Assembly: GCA_034509735.1 (NCBI GenBank)
Contig: JACGWO010000004.1
Location: 25,215,395-25,279,394 of the forward strand
Reading direction: 5' to 3'
Length of the DNA: 64,000 nucleotides
From: Sesamum alatum
Taxonomy: Eukaryota; Streptophyta; Magnoliopsida; Lamiales; Pedaliaceae
Below are positions 62,956 through 64,000 of the stretch, piece after piece. Under the pieces are notes generated by a model. That model ran no database searches, was not told where the DNA came from, and saw nothing but the letters and a program-made list of their open reading frames with translations. The position numbers were made by a program, and so were the translations under genes. Within the stretch, counting starts at the first letter, position 1, and every line of letters begins with the position of its first letter.

Positions 62956-64000
62956 TATTAGAATAGGTGGCTAGAAAAGCAATTAGGTTGGCAGTTTTAG
63001 GAACTATTCGTCAATCTTTATTAATACAATATTATCCTGATGAATAGAGTAAGTATTCATCACTGGCACTGTGTTTTTTGTGCTTACTACTAACGTTGAA
63101 CGGAGTTTCAACGTCACAACAAATGCCCACAGACTAATTGGATAACCCATGTAGTTGGGCTACACATTGGATAGCGGCTAGGAAACCAACTTTTGAGGGT
63201 TGGTCTGAAACGTTCTAAGTTGAGGACCTCGAGATTGGGCATTGAGTGTCCTATTGAGACTTTCACTAAGTATTGCATTCACTAGGTGAGTGTCGAGTTT
63301 CATCGGCAACAAATGAAGGCCGTCATTGCAATTTTAGTGGGTTAGTTGGCAAGGTGGTCGACTGACTGAACTGACTCACGGGAATCATTATATGGAAGCC
63401 TTGGAGGCTTGGTCGGTATGACTGGAATTCCTGGTTCCGATAGTACGGGATTAGCCCTTAGACTTGAGGAATCATGACGTCACGTGAATAAGAAGATTGT
63501 ATCTTGGATCTGGTGAGAGGTGATCATTCTGTAAGATGGTCATTATAAGCTTTGTCCAGTGCAGTTGGAGTATGTAGCGAGGACGGTAGATTCCAAAATA
63601 GGATCTGTTTGCCGTCAGTATATGACGGTGATGTCTGCTATGCGCTCTGAGATGGTTTAGACTCTAAAATCTATGGCCATAGCAATTGATTGAGTAGGAA
63701 AGGATTTCCTACGTCGATCGATAAAGTAAACGCATCTCGAGTATCAAGCATATACGCCTAGTCAAGGATGGGAACCGATGCCCAATTCCATACCCTAGAC
63801 CAAGGTTGGGAGATAGCCGACCTTAGGATCATACTCGTACGGAATCAGCACCTAAACGTTCACGCCAACATTTACCTAGTCTCGAGTGCCATGGACAGTT
63901 GCTAGACGCCCCCCCATGGTGACGGGCTCCTGTTGGATACGAGCCCCAGTCTAGCTGAGGGTGAACCTAAAGGGTCACAAACAAATCACCGATGAGGTGA
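62956..64000 (+). repeat. LTR of a third copia element (C), running off the window
   Basis: Begins TATTAGAATAGGTGG, the family LTR start TGTTAGAATAGG with one G-to-A change at its second base. It continues in register with the LTR starts at 59159 and, inverted, at 53311. It abuts the gag remnant of element D, so it is inserted there. Whether it is a full element, a solo LTR or part of a rearrangement cannot be told, because the sequence ends at 64000. Confidence 0.82.

Overview
The window is nuclear DNA of a flowering plant, most likely a eudicot. The signs are GT-AG introns in a plant-type kinesin gene, AT-rich intergenic DNA full of small transposons, and nested LTR retrotransposons. I see no bacterial-style operon, rRNA, tRNA or CRISPR array. 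The species cannot be named from the sequence alone.

1-11,100: one intact host gene on the minus strand. It is a 25-exon kinesin-4 gene (KIN-4A, the FRAGILE FIBER 1 type). I traced every splice junction by hand; the exons sum to 3,111 nt in one open frame (1,036 aa), close to the length expected for the family. Its promoter side (10,688-11,100) is rich in CT repeats on the sense strand.

11,100-38,100: about 27 kb with no convincing host gene. It holds small non-autonomous DNA transposons: a family of roughly 300-bp CACTA-like elements, two copies of a 275-bp CACTACAAG-ended foldback element, four long foldback elements (one with a 9-bp target duplication typical of Mutator), a tandem or nested TIR element near 14 kb, and a 5'-truncated LINE fragment with a 14-bp target duplication and a poly(A) tail.

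38,100-52,100: a decayed Mutator-like (MULE) transposase gene on the minus strand, split by a 12.7-kb Ty3/gypsy retrotransposon (38,777-51,485, minus strand). The retrotransposon has 941- and 938-bp LTRs, gag, protease, reverse transcriptase, RNase H, a second archaeal-type RNase H and integrase. Between integrase and the 3' LTR lies a decayed antisense ORF with a plant-mobile-domain-like segment. This layout fits the Tat lineage. All of its ORFs are broken.

52,700-64,000: nested Ty1/copia relics with LTRs of about 2.1 kb. A plus-strand element (53,410-61,251) sits inside a minus-strand relative (52,735-53,409 and 61,252-62,955). A third LTR (62,956 to the window end) interrupts the gag remnant of that minus-strand element. 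All coding is decayed.

The only gene likely to make a working protein is the kinesin. The rest records successive transposon insertions, several of them datable relative to each other.
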